This document shows, one piece after another, positions 1 to 7,120 of a DNA stretch of 64,000 nucleotides. This stretch comes from Peptococcaceae bacterium BICA1-7. Lineage in GTDB: Bacteria; Bacillota; Desulfotomaculia; Desulfotomaculales; Desulfocucumaceae. Location: the NCBI GenBank assembly GCA_000802095.1, contig JUEB01000016.1:1-64000 (forward strand), given 5' to 3'. Positions within the stretch are counted from its first letter, which is position 1. Each line of letters opens with the position of its first letter. Made by a program: the position numbers and the translations under genes. The notes below the pieces were generated by a model. It was not told where the DNA came from. It was given only the letters and a program-made list of their open reading frames with translations, and did no database searches.

Positions 1-20
1 TTTCAATAAAAGCTGAATAA
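1..20 (+). CDS. 3' end of a DUF6809-like small protein (partial)
   Basis: Only the last few codons (S-I-K-A-E-stop) are inside the window. They are identical to the end of the complete gene at 7121-7408, which is followed by the same XRE module. The 5' part lies upstream of the window. By analogy the product is a small helical protein of unknown function. Confidence 0.5.
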
Positions 21-55
21 AAAAAAGAGGCTTTGTTTTGCTCAGCCTTTTTTTC
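21..55. terminator. Bidirectional terminator-like hairpin
   Basis: An A-rich run leads into AGAGGCT, a short loop, then AGCC and a run of seven T. It lies between the tail of the plus-strand small gene and the 3' end of the minus-strand XRE gene, so it could serve both. An identical copy sits at 7409-7443. Confidence 0.6.
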
Positions 56-152
56 TTGTCTTCCATTGATTTTATTATCCTGATGGCCTTTTGACATTGG
101 CAGGGGTTATGGGGTTGGCTTTCGGTTAGCATTGCAATGGGGTGCAGGGGTT

Positions 153-488
153 TTATTTCTCCTGATCGGTTTTTAATGCCGTTATAAATGCAGATATTGT
201 TCTGGGGGGAATGCCGGTTTTTTCGGAGAGCAATTTAACGACAGGGTCTGATATCAAAGTGTCCAGATTAATATCGCTCCTGGGATTATCATTTTTTAAC
301 CCGGCAATTTCATCCAAAGTAACGCCATATATTGAGCGCAGTTTTATAAGTATATCTATGCTTGGCTGCTTTTCTCCTCTTTCCCAATTGGAAACAGTAG
401 TTCTGTCCACATTTAACATTAAAGCAAGTTCTTCTTGCTTGAGATTTCTTTCTTTCCTTAATTCTTTTAATTTTTCTCCGAGATTCAA
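153..488 (-). CDS. XRE-family HTH transcriptional regulator (module copy A)
   Basis: A small cytoplasmic DNA-binding regulator. The N-terminal half is a Cro/C1-type helix-turn-helix (residues about 5-60: LKQEELALMLNVDRTTVSNW, then the ERG motif typical of XRE proteins). The C-terminal half, about 50 residues, has no recognisable domain. A TTG start at 488 is preferred because GGAGG lies 8 bases upstream. An ATG at 503 in frame has no good ribosome site and would add five residues. It is divergent from the coiled-coil gene at 640, whose promoter lies between them, so autoregulation and control of the divergent gene are likely but inferred. The protein is identical to that at 7541-7876. Confidence 0.85.
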   Translation of the reverse strand: MNLGEKLKELRKERNLKQEELALMLNVDRTTVSNWERGEKQPSIDILIKLRSIYGVTLDEIAGLKNDNPRSDINLDTLISDPVVKLLSEKTGIPPRTISAFITALKTDQEK

Positions 489-537
489 ATAGTTTTCCTC
501 CATGCGTTTTACACAACAATAGAAGATGGATGAGGTG

Positions 538-566
538 TTGACAAGTTTCTAGATGGCACATAAAAT
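538..566 (+). promoter_or_regulatory. Sigma-A promoter for the 62-residue gene
   Basis: TTGACA (538-543), a 17-base spacer and TAAAAT (561-566) form a near-consensus vegetative promoter facing the gene at 640. The same promoter occurs at 7926-7954. It lies between divergent genes, where the XRE protein could bind. Confidence 0.75.
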
Positions 567-639
567 GTTGCCTATGGGGAACATGTATATGATTGCCATT
601 TTACTAATTTTTATGTATCTAATGGAAAGAGGAGATTAA

Positions 640-828
640 ATGGATGCATTGAATGACAACGAATTGGAAGAGTTGCGTAGAAAAACAATCGAAGAGATTG
701 AGGAAGTGCGAAACGATTTGACCCTCACGCAGGAAGAAAAAAACATGCGCAGCATCGAACTGGCGAGAAAATTAGGGGAAGCATTCTTTGTTAAATTGTG
801 CAAAATTCCTTCAACAGAAGAGGAGTAA
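640..828 (+). CDS. Small charged coiled-coil protein, unknown function (copy A)
   Basis: A 62-residue, highly charged protein (many Glu, Lys, Arg) predicted to be almost entirely helical. Heptad-like spacing of Leu/Ile suggests a short coiled coil. No known family was recognised. In particular it lacks the SQELD-type motif of Spo0E phosphatases, which are of similar size. The start is supported by GAGGAG 7 bases upstream. A strong sigma-A promoter precedes it and an XRE gene is divergent. A copy with two changes in the C-terminal part (E/K and C/G) is at 8028-8216. It could be a partner or antirepressor of the regulator, but that is a guess. Confidence 0.7.
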   Translation: MDALNDNELEELRRKTIEEIEEVRNDLTLTQEEKNMRSIELARKLGEAFFVKLCKIPSTEEE

Positions 829-927
829 AAATGGAGGATATCTGTCCGTTAAGTGGGGTTCTTCGTCCCGCCCGACCTTCAGGCAGGACTTTTTCCGGCT
901 TGTAGATGCACGGGTGGAGGTGGCGGG
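829..927 (+). pseudogene. Truncated 5' part of a DUF6809-like gene
   Basis: The sequence after the 62-residue gene matches the start of the DUF6809-like gene at 8302 up to base 927. It is then replaced by a RAYT-type end, so only the leader and first few codons remain. It contains the hairpin found at the start of the sister genes. Confidence 0.6.
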
Positions 928-994
928 ACAAAATGGTGCCAGGCCCTTAACTTATTAACTTATTATTGATTGTGTAGACACCTTCTGTTAGGAA
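926..994 (+). mobile_element. RAYT element, solo left end
   Basis: It carries the family signature GGTGCCAGGCCCTTAAC followed by the tandem TTAACTTATT unit and the promoter block (TTGATT, 17 bases, TAGGAA; the -10 is weaker than in intact copies). No transposase follows. It interrupts module copy A. Confidence 0.75.
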
Positions 995-1011
995 AAACGG
1001 GGACGGTTCGT

Positions 1012-1106
1012 AACCACTGAAAAAGTTGATTTCTAAATGAAAATGAGTCCGGAAACCCGCATTCTACCACGTGTCAACCCTAAAATATGATATTTTTTCA
1101 GTGGTT
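1012..1106. repeat. Inverted-repeat element with 13-bp arms
   Basis: AACCACTGAAAAA (1012-1024) is exactly complementary to 1094-1106. About 70 bases of non-coding sequence lie between. Both arms are flanked by GGACGGTT-type sequence, which also occurs near 6075 and 9530. It looks like a small non-autonomous element or palindromic repeat inserted next to the RAYT end. Confidence 0.6.
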
Positions 1107-1170
1107 TCGGACGGTTCTTGAATTGAACCAGATATTTATGCTGAAGGGTATCTCTGGTTTCGTTAAAAGT

Positions 1171-1196
1171 AAAGAAGGCTTTTTTAGCCTTCTTTT
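1171..1196. terminator. Terminator-like hairpin
   Basis: AAGAAGGCT and AGCCTTCTT flank a short T-rich loop and are followed by T residues. No gene is seen on either side that clearly needs it, so it may have come with the surrounding mosaic of repeats. Confidence 0.5.
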
Positions 1197-1230
1197 GTCG
1201 GGGTTATGGGGTTTGATTTCGGCTGCCCTT

Positions 1231-1260
1231 GGGGACAAATGGTGCCAGGCCCTTAACTTA
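1231..1260 (+). mobile_element. RAYT element end fragment
   Basis: GGGGACAAAT followed by GGTGCCAGGCCCTTAAC, cut off 18 bases before the stop codon of the DUF2935 gene. Only the terminal 30 bases of the family remain. Confidence 0.7.
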
Positions 1261-1277
1261 TATCAATCGCAAATCAT

Positions 1278-2237
1278 TCACTCTTCAATTGGGTCAGTAT
1301 TTTTAGATTTATCTTTAAGCCCGGGTAAAAACTTGCAAGGTGAGGGCAATTGCTTTGAAAGCATTGTAATATCCTCAATAGCTCTTTCGGCTTCTCTTAA
1401 TACATGGTCAGCCAGTGTCGGCGAGATAATACTCAATATTCTGCAATTATTTATCAGCTCTGCGGCGGTCTCCTTAAAATCCCGGAGGTCGGTGGTTGTT
1501 TCTAACGCATCTTTAGTAAACCGCTCCAGCGTTCCGATGGAAAACGGTTCGGGTAGCCCCTGGCCAAAAGCACCCGGCCTTACGCAGGGTTTAGCTGTGT
1601 CGTCCAGTAAAGAGTTTTCAAAAGTTTGTGGGACAAGCATAGATTCAAAGTCTCTGGCGTGAAGGCGCAGACTATCAAACTGTTCACTAAAGTCTAGCGC
1701 AGTGTTAAAGAATTTACGCTCAGAAGGGTCGAGAAGGTGTGCAATAAACTTACTGTGGTCGGCCATAATCCGTAACCAGAACAGTTCTTCCTGTATCAAT
1801 TCTTCAACCGGGCCAACCGTCAAACCTTCCTGTAACCGCGCCAGTGCTGCGCGGAAAAAAATTGCTTCACGGCGAATGTGGTCGATAAGTAGCGGCAGGT
1901 TAAATCCGGTTGTGATAATACAGCAAATAATTAGCTGAAGTACACGGCTTTTAAAGTCTATTATTGCTGTTGTCAGATTAATTGCTTCCCGGTTTAGCGC
2001 GGCAACTGCATCTTTAGTCGGATTTTTGGCTATTTTCCTGGCCTCTTCCAATAGCTGTGCAAATTCATTCTCAAGTTGCTGGGCTTCTAAACGTAAAGCT
2101 TCTTCATCACAGGGCAATCCAAGCCGAATAAACAGGGCATGTTCTTTCATAATCCGGAGCCAGAATAAGTTTTGTCGCAAGGATTCTTGAATAAATTGGT
2201 CGGGTGGCTTTGGCACAAATACGGTTAATTCCGCCAT
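1278..2237 (-). CDS. DUF2935 family protein (two tandem domains)
   Basis: A 319-residue protein with two copies of the DUF2935 helical-bundle repeat. Each begins with the family signature: QNLFWLRIMKEHALFIR near residue 22 and EELFWLRIMADHSKFIAH near residue 150. The conserved E..H..F pattern resembles metal-binding four-helix bundles. The family is common in spore-forming Clostridia and Bacilli. Its function is not established and a spore-related role is only suspected. The ATG at 2237 is chosen because AAGGAGG lies just upstream; a longer frame to 2270 lacks a ribosome site. It stands alone between two RAYT-derived sequences, and its 3' end abuts a RAYT end fragment. Confidence 0.85.
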   Translation of the reverse strand: MAELTVFVPKPPDQFIQESLRQNLFWLRIMKEHALFIRLGLPCDEEALRLEAQQLENEFAQLLEEARKIAKNPTKDAVAALNREAINLTTAIIDFKSRVLQLIICCIITTGFNLPLLIDHIRREAIFFRAALARLQEGLTVGPVEELIQEELFWLRIMADHSKFIAHLLDPSERKFFNTALDFSEQFDSLRLHARDFESMLVPQTFENSLLDDTAKPCVRPGAFGQGLPEPFSIGTLERFTKDALETTTDLRDFKETAAELINNCRILSIISPTLADHVLREAERAIEDITMLSKQLPSPCKFLPGLKDKSKNTDPIEE

Positions 2238-2338
2238 AGCAAAAAACCTCCTTAAAACGATATAATCCAATATATGTAAATATGGAATAATTGTTAAAAA
2301 GCAAGACGGTGCCGGGCTCTTAACTTATTAACTTATTA

Positions 2339-2367
2339 TTGATTGTGTAGACACCATCTGTTAGAAT
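2339..2367 (+). promoter_or_regulatory. Promoter of the RAYT transposase gene
   Basis: TTGATT (2339-2344), a 17-base spacer and TAGAAT (2362-2367), inside the element's left end. Related promoter blocks occur in the solo ends at 966, 3925, 6605 and 10214. Confidence 0.65.
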
Positions 2368-2389
2368 GAACGGCAGGAGGTGTAATATT

Positions 2390-3232
2390 TTGGCAAGAGG
2401 GGCGCGGGTTGAGTATCCTGGGGCGCTGTATCATGTTATACAGCGGGGAAATAACAGGGAACACATATTTGAAAGACCCGAGGATAAAGAATACTTAATA
2501 GATCAGTTAAGGAAGTCGGTGGCGGTGGATGGCATGGAGTTATATGCCTATGTGGTTATGAGCAACCACTATCACCTCGCCCTTAGGACCTGCGTGGAGC
2601 CTCTGAGAAAAGTAATGCATCGAATAAATACCAGGTATGGCCTGTATTACAACCGGGCAATTGAAAGGACCGGCCATGTTTTTGAGGGAAGATACAAGGC
2701 CATAACAGTGGAAAACGAGAGATACTTAATATCTCTAATAAGATATATTCACCTGAATCCGGTCAGAGCTGGGATTTGTTCTAAAATACAGGATTACCTC
2801 TGGTCTAGTGACCGTTTTTACAGAAAACCAGAAAATGATTTTGTCGAGACTGGATTACTGCTGGACATAATATCCGGGGGCGGGCTGAAGTCTGTTCAAA
2901 AATATAACCTGTTCATGGAACAGGATGATGATCAGCCTATAACTGAACGTTTGACTATGCCAAAAAACGATAAATCGGAGGGCAAAAATCAGGCCCTAAA
3001 AAATTTTGTAGGCAGAAAACCGCTGGATGAAATATTAACAAAGACCGGGATTAACCATGAAGAATTAGAGCTGATAAAAAGAGGCTGCAGGATGAGAAGG
3101 CTTACAGCAGCCAAGGAAAAGTATGCGAAAAAAGCATTTAATGAAGGATATTCTATGGAAGAAATAGCGCGCCATATTAGCGTTTCCGCAGTGGCAGTTT
3201 TTAAATATATTAACAGGCGGTGCAACCAATAA
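2390..3232 (+). CDS. REP-associated tyrosine transposase (RAYT, IS200-like Y1)
   Basis: A single-strand HUH endonuclease that probably cuts and rejoins the element's terminal palindromes. The N-terminal Y1_Tnp domain (residues about 5-135) starts with the RAYT signature PGALYHVIQRGNNRE. It contains the HUH metal-binding motif in VVMSNHYHLALRT and the catalytic-tyrosine region RYIHLNPVRAGI. The C-terminal 80 residues include a helix-turn-helix (MEEIARHISVSAVAVFKYI), as in clostridial RAYTs. The TTG start at 2390 follows GGAGGTG by 7 bases. The ATG at 2366 lies in the -10 region and is rejected. A frameshifted sister gene is at 3971-4808. This copy appears intact. Confidence 0.93.
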   Translation: MARGARVEYPGALYHVIQRGNNREHIFERPEDKEYLIDQLRKSVAVDGMELYAYVVMSNHYHLALRTCVEPLRKVMHRINTRYGLYYNRAIERTGHVFEGRYKAITVENERYLISLIRYIHLNPVRAGICSKIQDYLWSSDRFYRKPENDFVETGLLLDIISGGGLKSVQKYNLFMEQDDDQPITERLTMPKNDKSEGKNQALKNFVGRKPLDEILTKTGINHEELELIKRGCRMRRLTAAKEKYAKKAFNEGYSMEEIARHISVSAVAVFKYINRRCNQ

Positions 3233-3375
3233 GTTAAAAAAGTTAAGAGCCTGGCACCATTTGCCTATTTGCCTGTTGTGTATTACAACCAAATGCTAAA
3301 AAATACGATGAAAATCGGCCACAAATACGTGATATGTGCTTCCTCATAATTTAACAAATTAAAGGAACAAGCCCG

Positions 3376-3416
3376 ATAAAAAAAGAACAACCCGTCTAAT
3401 AGCACGAGTTGTTCAG
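3376..3416 (-). terminator. Terminator of the YjcZ-like genes
   Basis: Read on the minus strand: GAACAACTCGT, a short loop, ACGGGTTGTTC and then a run of seven T. It follows the stop codon of the gene at 3440. Confidence 0.75.
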
Positions 3417-3439
3417 AAAAGTTTTAGGCGAGATAAAGT

Positions 3440-3550
3440 CTATTTTTGCTCGCCGTACATTCCTCCACCGAGACCGCCGAAAAGCAGTAGGATAAGGATA
3501 ATGAAGATTATTAACGAGGAACTGCCACCGCCACCAACTCCGAAACCCAT
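3440..3550 (-). CDS. YjcZ-like small glycine-rich membrane protein
   Basis: A 36-residue protein: a glycine-rich start (MGFGVGGGG), one hydrophobic segment (LIIFIILILLLF) and a short Gly-rich tail ending GEQK. This layout fits the YjcZ-type sporulation small proteins, which are thought to sit in the forespore or spore envelope. The start is supported by AGGAGTG upstream. It lies 35 bases downstream of a similar gene (3586-3753), so both are probably co-transcribed and end at the hairpin at 3376-3416. A third paralogue is at 9917-10060. The family assignment rests on composition and layout, not on a decisive motif. Confidence 0.7.
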   Translation of the reverse strand: MGFGVGGGGSSSLIIFIILILLLFGGLGGGMYGEQK

Positions 3551-3585
3551 TTAAAATCACTCCTTTTTATTTTTTTGTGAGGTAA

Positions 3586-3753
3586 TTATTTTTTTTCACC
3601 GTAGTAGCAGCCGCCACCATAACCGAAACCGCTGCCGAAAACAAGCAGTATTAGTATGAGGAATAGAATAAAGCTGCCGTCAAAATATGGTGATGGGTAA
3701 TATCCCCCACCGCCGCAACCGCCGCCGCCGGTGTAACCTCCACCATAGCCCAT
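3586..3753 (-). CDS. YjcZ-like small glycine-rich membrane protein
   Basis: A 55-residue protein with a long Gly/Tyr/Cys-rich head (MGYGGGYTGGGGCGGGGYY), the segment YFDGSFILFLILILLVF and a tail of GGGCYYGEKK type. The middle section is nearly the same as in the gene at 9917-10060, so the two are close paralogues. AGGAGTG precedes the start. A CATATTATG sequence about 35 bases upstream could be the -10 of a sporulation promoter (sigma-K-like), but this is weak. It is the first gene of a two-gene unit with 3440-3550. A spore-envelope role is inferred from family resemblance. Confidence 0.7.
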   Translation of the reverse strand: MGYGGGYTGGGGCGGGGYYPSPYFDGSFILFLILILLVFGSGFGYGGGCYYGEKK

Positions 3754-3882
3754 TGAGATCACTCCTCACCTTTTTTACCATAATATGTGTCATGGGGGTA
3801 ATGGTGAGAGAATCTGCCATCTTTTTTTCCACCACCTATCATGCTATTCTTTATTCTCTTCAGGAGTTTGAACGCTTGTAGG

Positions 3883-4842
3883 GGACGAATGGTGCCAGGC
3901 CCTTAACTTATTAACTTATTGTTGATTGTGTAACACCTTCTGTTAGAATGGCGGCAGGAGGTGTAATATTTTGGCAAGAGGGGCGCGGGTGGAGTATCCT
4001 GGGGCGCTGTATCATGTGATACAGCGGGGAAATAACAGGGAACACATATTTGAAAGACTCGAGGATAAAGAATACTTAATAGATCAGTTAAGGAAGTCGG
4101 TGGCGGTGGATGGTATGGAGTTATATGCCTATGTAGTTATGAGCTACCACTATCACCTTGCACTTAGGACTTGCGTGGAACCTCTGAGAAAAGTAATGTA
4201 TCGCATAAATACCCGGTACGGTCTTTATTACAACCGGGCAATTGAAAGGACCGGCCATGTTTTTGAGGGAAGATATAAGGCCATATCAGTGGAAAACGAG
4301 AGATACTTAATATCTCTAATAAGATATATTCACCTGAATCCGGTCAGAGTTGGGATTTGTTCTAAAATACAGGATTACCTCTGGTCTAGTGACCGTTTTT
4401 ACAGAAAACCAGAAAATTGTCGAGACTGGATTACTGCTGGACATAATATTCGGGGGCGGGACGAAGTCTGTTCAAAAATATAACCTGTTCATGGAACAGG
4501 GTGATGATCAGCCTATAACTGAACGATTGACTATGCCGAAAAACAATAAACCGGAGGGCAAAAATCAGGCCCTAAAAAATTTTGTAGGCAGAAAACCGCT
4601 GGATGAAATATTAACAAAGACCGGGATTAACCATGAAGAATTAGAGCTGATAAAAAGAGGCTGCAGGATGAGAAGGCTTACAGCAGCCAAGGAAAAGTAT
4701 GCGAAAAAAGCATTTAATGAAGGATATTCTATGGAAGAAATAGCGCGCCATATTAGCGTTTCCGTAGTGGCAGTTTTTAAATATATTAACAGGCGGTGCA
4801 ACCAATAAGTTAAAAAAGTTAAGGGCCTGGCACCATTCGTCC
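3883..4842 (+). mobile_element. RAYT element, copy 2 (inactivated)
   Basis: A 960-base element with well-preserved inverted ends. The outer 27 bases (GGACGAAT, then GGTGCCAGGCCCTTAAC, then TT) are perfectly complementary left and right. The promoter block near 3925 has a spacer one base shorter than copy 1. The transposase gene inside is frameshifted, so the element would need a transposase supplied from elsewhere. Confidence 0.88.
3971..4808 (+). pseudogene. Frameshifted RAYT transposase
   Basis: Closely related to 2390-3232 from the same TTG start, but five bases are missing near 4416 (GAAAATTGTCG in place of GAAAATGATTTTGTCG). This shifts the frame after about 150 residues. The rest of the protein, including the C-terminal helix-turn-helix, continues in another frame to 4808. 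The HUH motif also has Asn to Tyr just before the two histidines (MSYHYHLA). The deletion probably arose by slippage in the T-rich stretch. It is expected to be inactive. Confidence 0.92.
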
Positions 4843-4975
4843 ATAGAAGATTTTTAATATAATGCTAAAAGGTCAATTGGTACGGTAAATTAGTATGTCA
4901 TAGGTATGTCATAGGGGCGGTTCCGCTGACATTAAATACATGATGTCACAGGGACGGGGGAATTGACATGGTTCG

Positions 4976-4999
4976 GGACAAATGGTGCCAGGCCCTTAA
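4976..4999 (+). mobile_element. RAYT end interrupted by a group II intron fragment
   Basis: GGACAAAT followed by GGTGCCAGGCCCTTAA. The family sequence then stops and the group II intron 5' end (GTGCGCC) begins at base 5000. Upstream, TATGTCATAGG is repeated twice near 4893-4914 as an 11-bp tandem. Confidence 0.65.
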
Positions 5000-5301
5000 G
5001 TGCGCCAAGCAAAGGCGTGTCATATAGTGGGTGGGAACCCCACTGAACAAGGCTTAGCCGGCCATTGATAGCGAGTCTTGGAGGATGTGAGGCGACTCTC
5101 ATAGACTTAAGCGTAGACAGCAAGACAGTAGGCCGGAAGCGGAAGCTGAAGTGATTGAGCCCCGAAATCTGGCTTAATTGGAGAAGGCCGATGTGGTTTA
5201 AGACACAGAAGGCAACATCTGCACATGCGAAACGGCGAGTATGTGCAGGCTTCCCCGGGGTCAAGGAGCCCGGCATGCTGGATATAGTTATTACTCAACT
5301 T
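5000..5301 (+). mobile_element. Group II intron 5' fragment (domain I), no reverse transcriptase
   Basis: The sequence begins with the intron boundary GTGCGCC. It then shows typical domain I landmarks of bacterial chloroplast-like group II introns: GTGTCATATAGTGGGTGGGA, CTTAGCCGGCC, TAGCGAGTCTTGGAGGATG, GGCCGGAAGCGGAAGCTGAAG and GTAGACAGCAAG (quoted in part). It stops at about base 5300. The intron-encoded protein and domains V/VI are absent, so it cannot splice or move. Recognition is from memory of intron consensus and needs a covariance search. Confidence 0.7.
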
Positions 5302-5975
5302 TTGTCCTGCGAAAGTTGAGTAATTAAATCTTTTAGAATATTTTCGTCCATTCCATTTCCGAATAGAATGTTATGTGTATCCTTTGCTATACCAATAACA
5401 TAATTTCCATTAGCTTTATATTGTTGTTTTTCATATTTACCATTTACTAATTTTACAAAACCTTGGTATGGATTAACATGATCAGCAGGGCCATTATCAT
5501 GTGTTAAAAGGAAAAATATTCCCTGCATATTTGGGGTGTAAATCTCCGGAAAATCAGTAGGATAGTCTATATCTTTATAGGTGCCGCCCAATTGTCTAAC
5601 CTGAATTTCCTCACCAGGTTTAAGGGCACCCTTTAATGATTCGATTACACGGACATCTGACACGGTAAAAACAGCATTCATTGATTTCTCCGAAGTAGTT
5701 CCCTTATTAATGGTACCTATAGTCATAGCTTCTGGGGAGTGAACACTTATAACCACCCCTTTAATTATCGAATTACTTGCAGCATTCAACTCTTTAATGC
5801 TTCCAAATGTAATATAATCATAATGTGTGTACGGGTTTAAACCCTCATCATATGTCCATTTAATACCCTTAATTTCTTTTTGCGTAGCAACAGGTAATGT
5901 TTGAGCGCTTATAAACAATATCCCCAATAGGCCAATAAACACAGATATACTTATATACTTCAATTTATTCTTCAT
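5295..5975 (-). CDS. Secreted hypothetical protein
   Basis: A 226-residue protein with an N-terminal signal peptide or anchor (basic MKNKLK, then a hydrophobic segment to about residue 28). The mature part is about 200 residues, AT-rich in codon use and rich in Asn, Thr and Tyr. No catalytic motif was recognised. The stretch with RVIESLKGALKPGEEIQVRQLGG resembles small exported proteins of Bacillus and Clostridium with a beta-rich fold. The 3' end is directly against the group II intron fragment: the last codons form a perfect inverted repeat with intron sequence (5291-5323). Low GC compared with the right half of the window suggests acquisition. Confidence 0.7.
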   Translation of the reverse strand: MKNKLKYISISVFIGLLGILFISAQTLPVATQKEIKGIKWTYDEGLNPYTHYDYITFGSIKELNAASNSIIKGVVISVHSPEAMTIGTINKGTTSEKSMNAVFTVSDVRVIESLKGALKPGEEIQVRQLGGTYKDIDYPTDFPEIYTPNMQGIFFLLTHDNGPADHVNPYQGFVKLVNGKYEKQQYKANGNYVIGIAKDTHNILFGNGMDENILKDLITQLSQDKS

Positions 5976-6154
5976 GCCTTAAATACACCTCCCTCTATAA
6001 TCTAAGGTTTTCTAAAGATATCTCCTTGAATCTTAGATTTTCACATTTCCAATAATGAGCCTTAGAAATTCAGTGACGGTTCTTGAATTGAATGGAAGAT
6101 CTAATAAAATATTTCCACAACATTACAAGGAGTGGAATTCTATTATCTATTTCC

Positions 6155-6520
6155 TTAAGTGTGTAGTCCTCTTAGCTTTGCTCTTCTATATTCAAAATAG
6201 TCCGCCATGTCTTCGGCGAGTATTTTCTTTTCTTCCTGTGTTAAATCATTATACATACCCAGTATGGCCATTATTTGTTCTTCTACTGATTGAGTTTTTG
6301 GGGTGGTGCTTCGGGAAGGAGTATCAGTTATTCCGAGGAGGTAATCGGTAGTAACAGAGAAGAAATTAGCAATTTTTTTAAGGGTGTCAAAGTCTGGCTC
6401 ACGCTTATCAACCTCATACATTGCTAATGTACTCGGAGCGACATTTAACAACTTTGCTAATTGCCGCTGGCTTAAATTCTTACTTTCTCGTAATTCTTTC
6501 AATCTTTTTGCCAAATTCAT
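6155..6520 (-). CDS. XRE-family HTH transcriptional regulator
   Basis: A 121-residue cytoplasmic repressor-like protein. Residues 1-60 are a classical Cro/C1 HTH (LSQRQLAKLLNVAPSTLAMY, then VDKREPDFDTLKKIANFFSVTTDYLLG). The TDYLLG ending is typical of phage-like and ICE-like repressors. The C-terminal part is a helical tail (EEKKILAEDMADYFEYRRAK) that may dimerise. GGAGG lies 7 bases before the ATG. It stands alone, transcribed away from a solo RAYT end. Its target is unknown. Confidence 0.85.
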   Translation of the reverse strand: MNLAKRLKELRESKNLSQRQLAKLLNVAPSTLAMYEVDKREPDFDTLKKIANFFSVTTDYLLGITDTPSRSTTPKTQSVEEQIMAILGMYNDLTQEEKKILAEDMADYFEYRRAKLRGLHT

Positions 6521-6567
6521 ACATCATCCCTCCAAGCAATAATATCACTGGGGGTTAGCTATACAAG

Positions 6568-6634
6568 GGGTGAATGGTGCCAGGCCCTTAACTTGTTAAC
6601 TTATTTGGCGTTTTACACAGGCTTCCGGTATAAT
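6568..6634 (+). mobile_element. RAYT solo left end with outward promoter
   Basis: GGTGCCAGGCCCTTAAC and tandem TTAACTT, followed by TTGGCG (6605-6610), an 18-base spacer and TATAAT (6629-6634). No transposase follows. The promoter points toward the 3' end of the minus-strand XRE gene at 6698, so it would make antisense RNA. Confidence 0.7.
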
Positions 6635-6697
6635 TTACGCGTGGCAGGGGGGTGCTGTGGATCATTGCTAATTTACGGGCAAAGACTATATCCGGCA

Positions 6698-6925
6698 CTA
6701 TCTTTTAGCTTGTCTTTCAACCCTCTCGAATAACTCCGTTAAGCTCATGGCAAAAGCCTCTGCGAGTTTTTGTATGTTAACCACGGAAATGTTCCTGATG
6801 CCTCTTTCAACTCCGCTTATGTATGTCCTGTCCAGGTTGCTGTCAAAAGCAAGCTGTTCCTGGGATTTTCCCTGGGAGATCCTTATTTCCCGGACGGCTT
6901 CCCCAAAGGCTTTTTTTATTTCCAA
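6698..6925 (-). CDS. XRE-family HTH transcriptional regulator (small)
   Basis: A 75-residue single-domain HTH protein: IKKAFGEAVREIRISQGKSQ, then LAFDSNLDRTYISGVERGIRNISVVNIQKLAEAF. The RTYISGVERG turn is characteristic of restriction-modification controller proteins (C proteins) and similar XRE regulators. No methylase or nuclease gene is adjacent. The TTG at 6925 is preferred (GGGGTGA 5-6 bases upstream). An upstream TTG at 6964 has no ribosome site. Upstream lie two TATGAGTCACA repeats and a promoter for the divergent gene. A relic of this gene's antisense strand recurs at 11088-11160. Confidence 0.8.
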   Translation of the reverse strand: MEIKKAFGEAVREIRISQGKSQEQLAFDSNLDRTYISGVERGIRNISVVNIQKLAEAFAMSLTELFERVERQAKR

Positions 6926-6989
6926 ATTATTCACCCCGTCAATTTGATAGTTTATTATTACCAATATTGATGCTTATAAGTCTACGGAT

Positions 6990-7068
6990 TATGAGTCACA
7001 ATATTTGTCTGTCAGGTATTGACGAGGGCAAATTATTTCTATAAAATACATGTAGACTATGAGTCACA
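6990..7068. promoter_or_regulatory. Promoter flanked by paired operator-like repeats
   Basis: TATGAGTCACA occurs at 6990-7000 and again at 7058-7068. Between them is a plus-strand promoter: TTGACG (7019-7024), 17 bases, TAAAAT (7042-7047). The layout between a C-protein-like XRE gene and a divergent gene suggests the regulator binds the two repeats. Binding is inferred. Confidence 0.55.
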
Positions 7069-7120
7069 TTGAATTATTAAAGATAAGATTGCGAAGCGGA
7101 GTGTTTTGGATGTCCGTTAA

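Larger units (their letters stand above)
1..927. repeat. Segmental duplication, copy A
   Basis: This segment matches 7389-8315 at a constant offset of 7388 with only a few substitutions. It carries the tail of a DUF6809-like gene, a minus-strand XRE gene, a sigma-A promoter and a 62-residue coiled-coil gene. The match ends exactly where a RAYT-type end (GGGACA...) begins, so copy A was cut off by that insertion or recombination. The duplication may extend upstream of the window. Confidence 0.95.
2305..3263 (+). mobile_element. RAYT element, copy 1 (complete)
   Basis: About 960 bases with inverted ends. The left end (slightly decayed, GGTGCCGGGCTCTTAAC) and the right end (the complement of GGTGCCAGGCTCTTAAC) flank a promoter and one intact transposase gene. 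The right end lies immediately after the stop codon. Target duplication is not evident, as expected for HUH elements. Confidence 0.85.

Noticed and set aside
640-828. Spo0E-type phosphatase identity for the 62-residue protein
   Set aside because: Size fits, but the SQELD-type motif needed for that family is absent.
4565-4801. Minus-strand frames within the RAYT copies (also at 2989-3225)
   Set aside because: Antisense shadows of the transposase gene; their near-identity simply reflects the two element copies.
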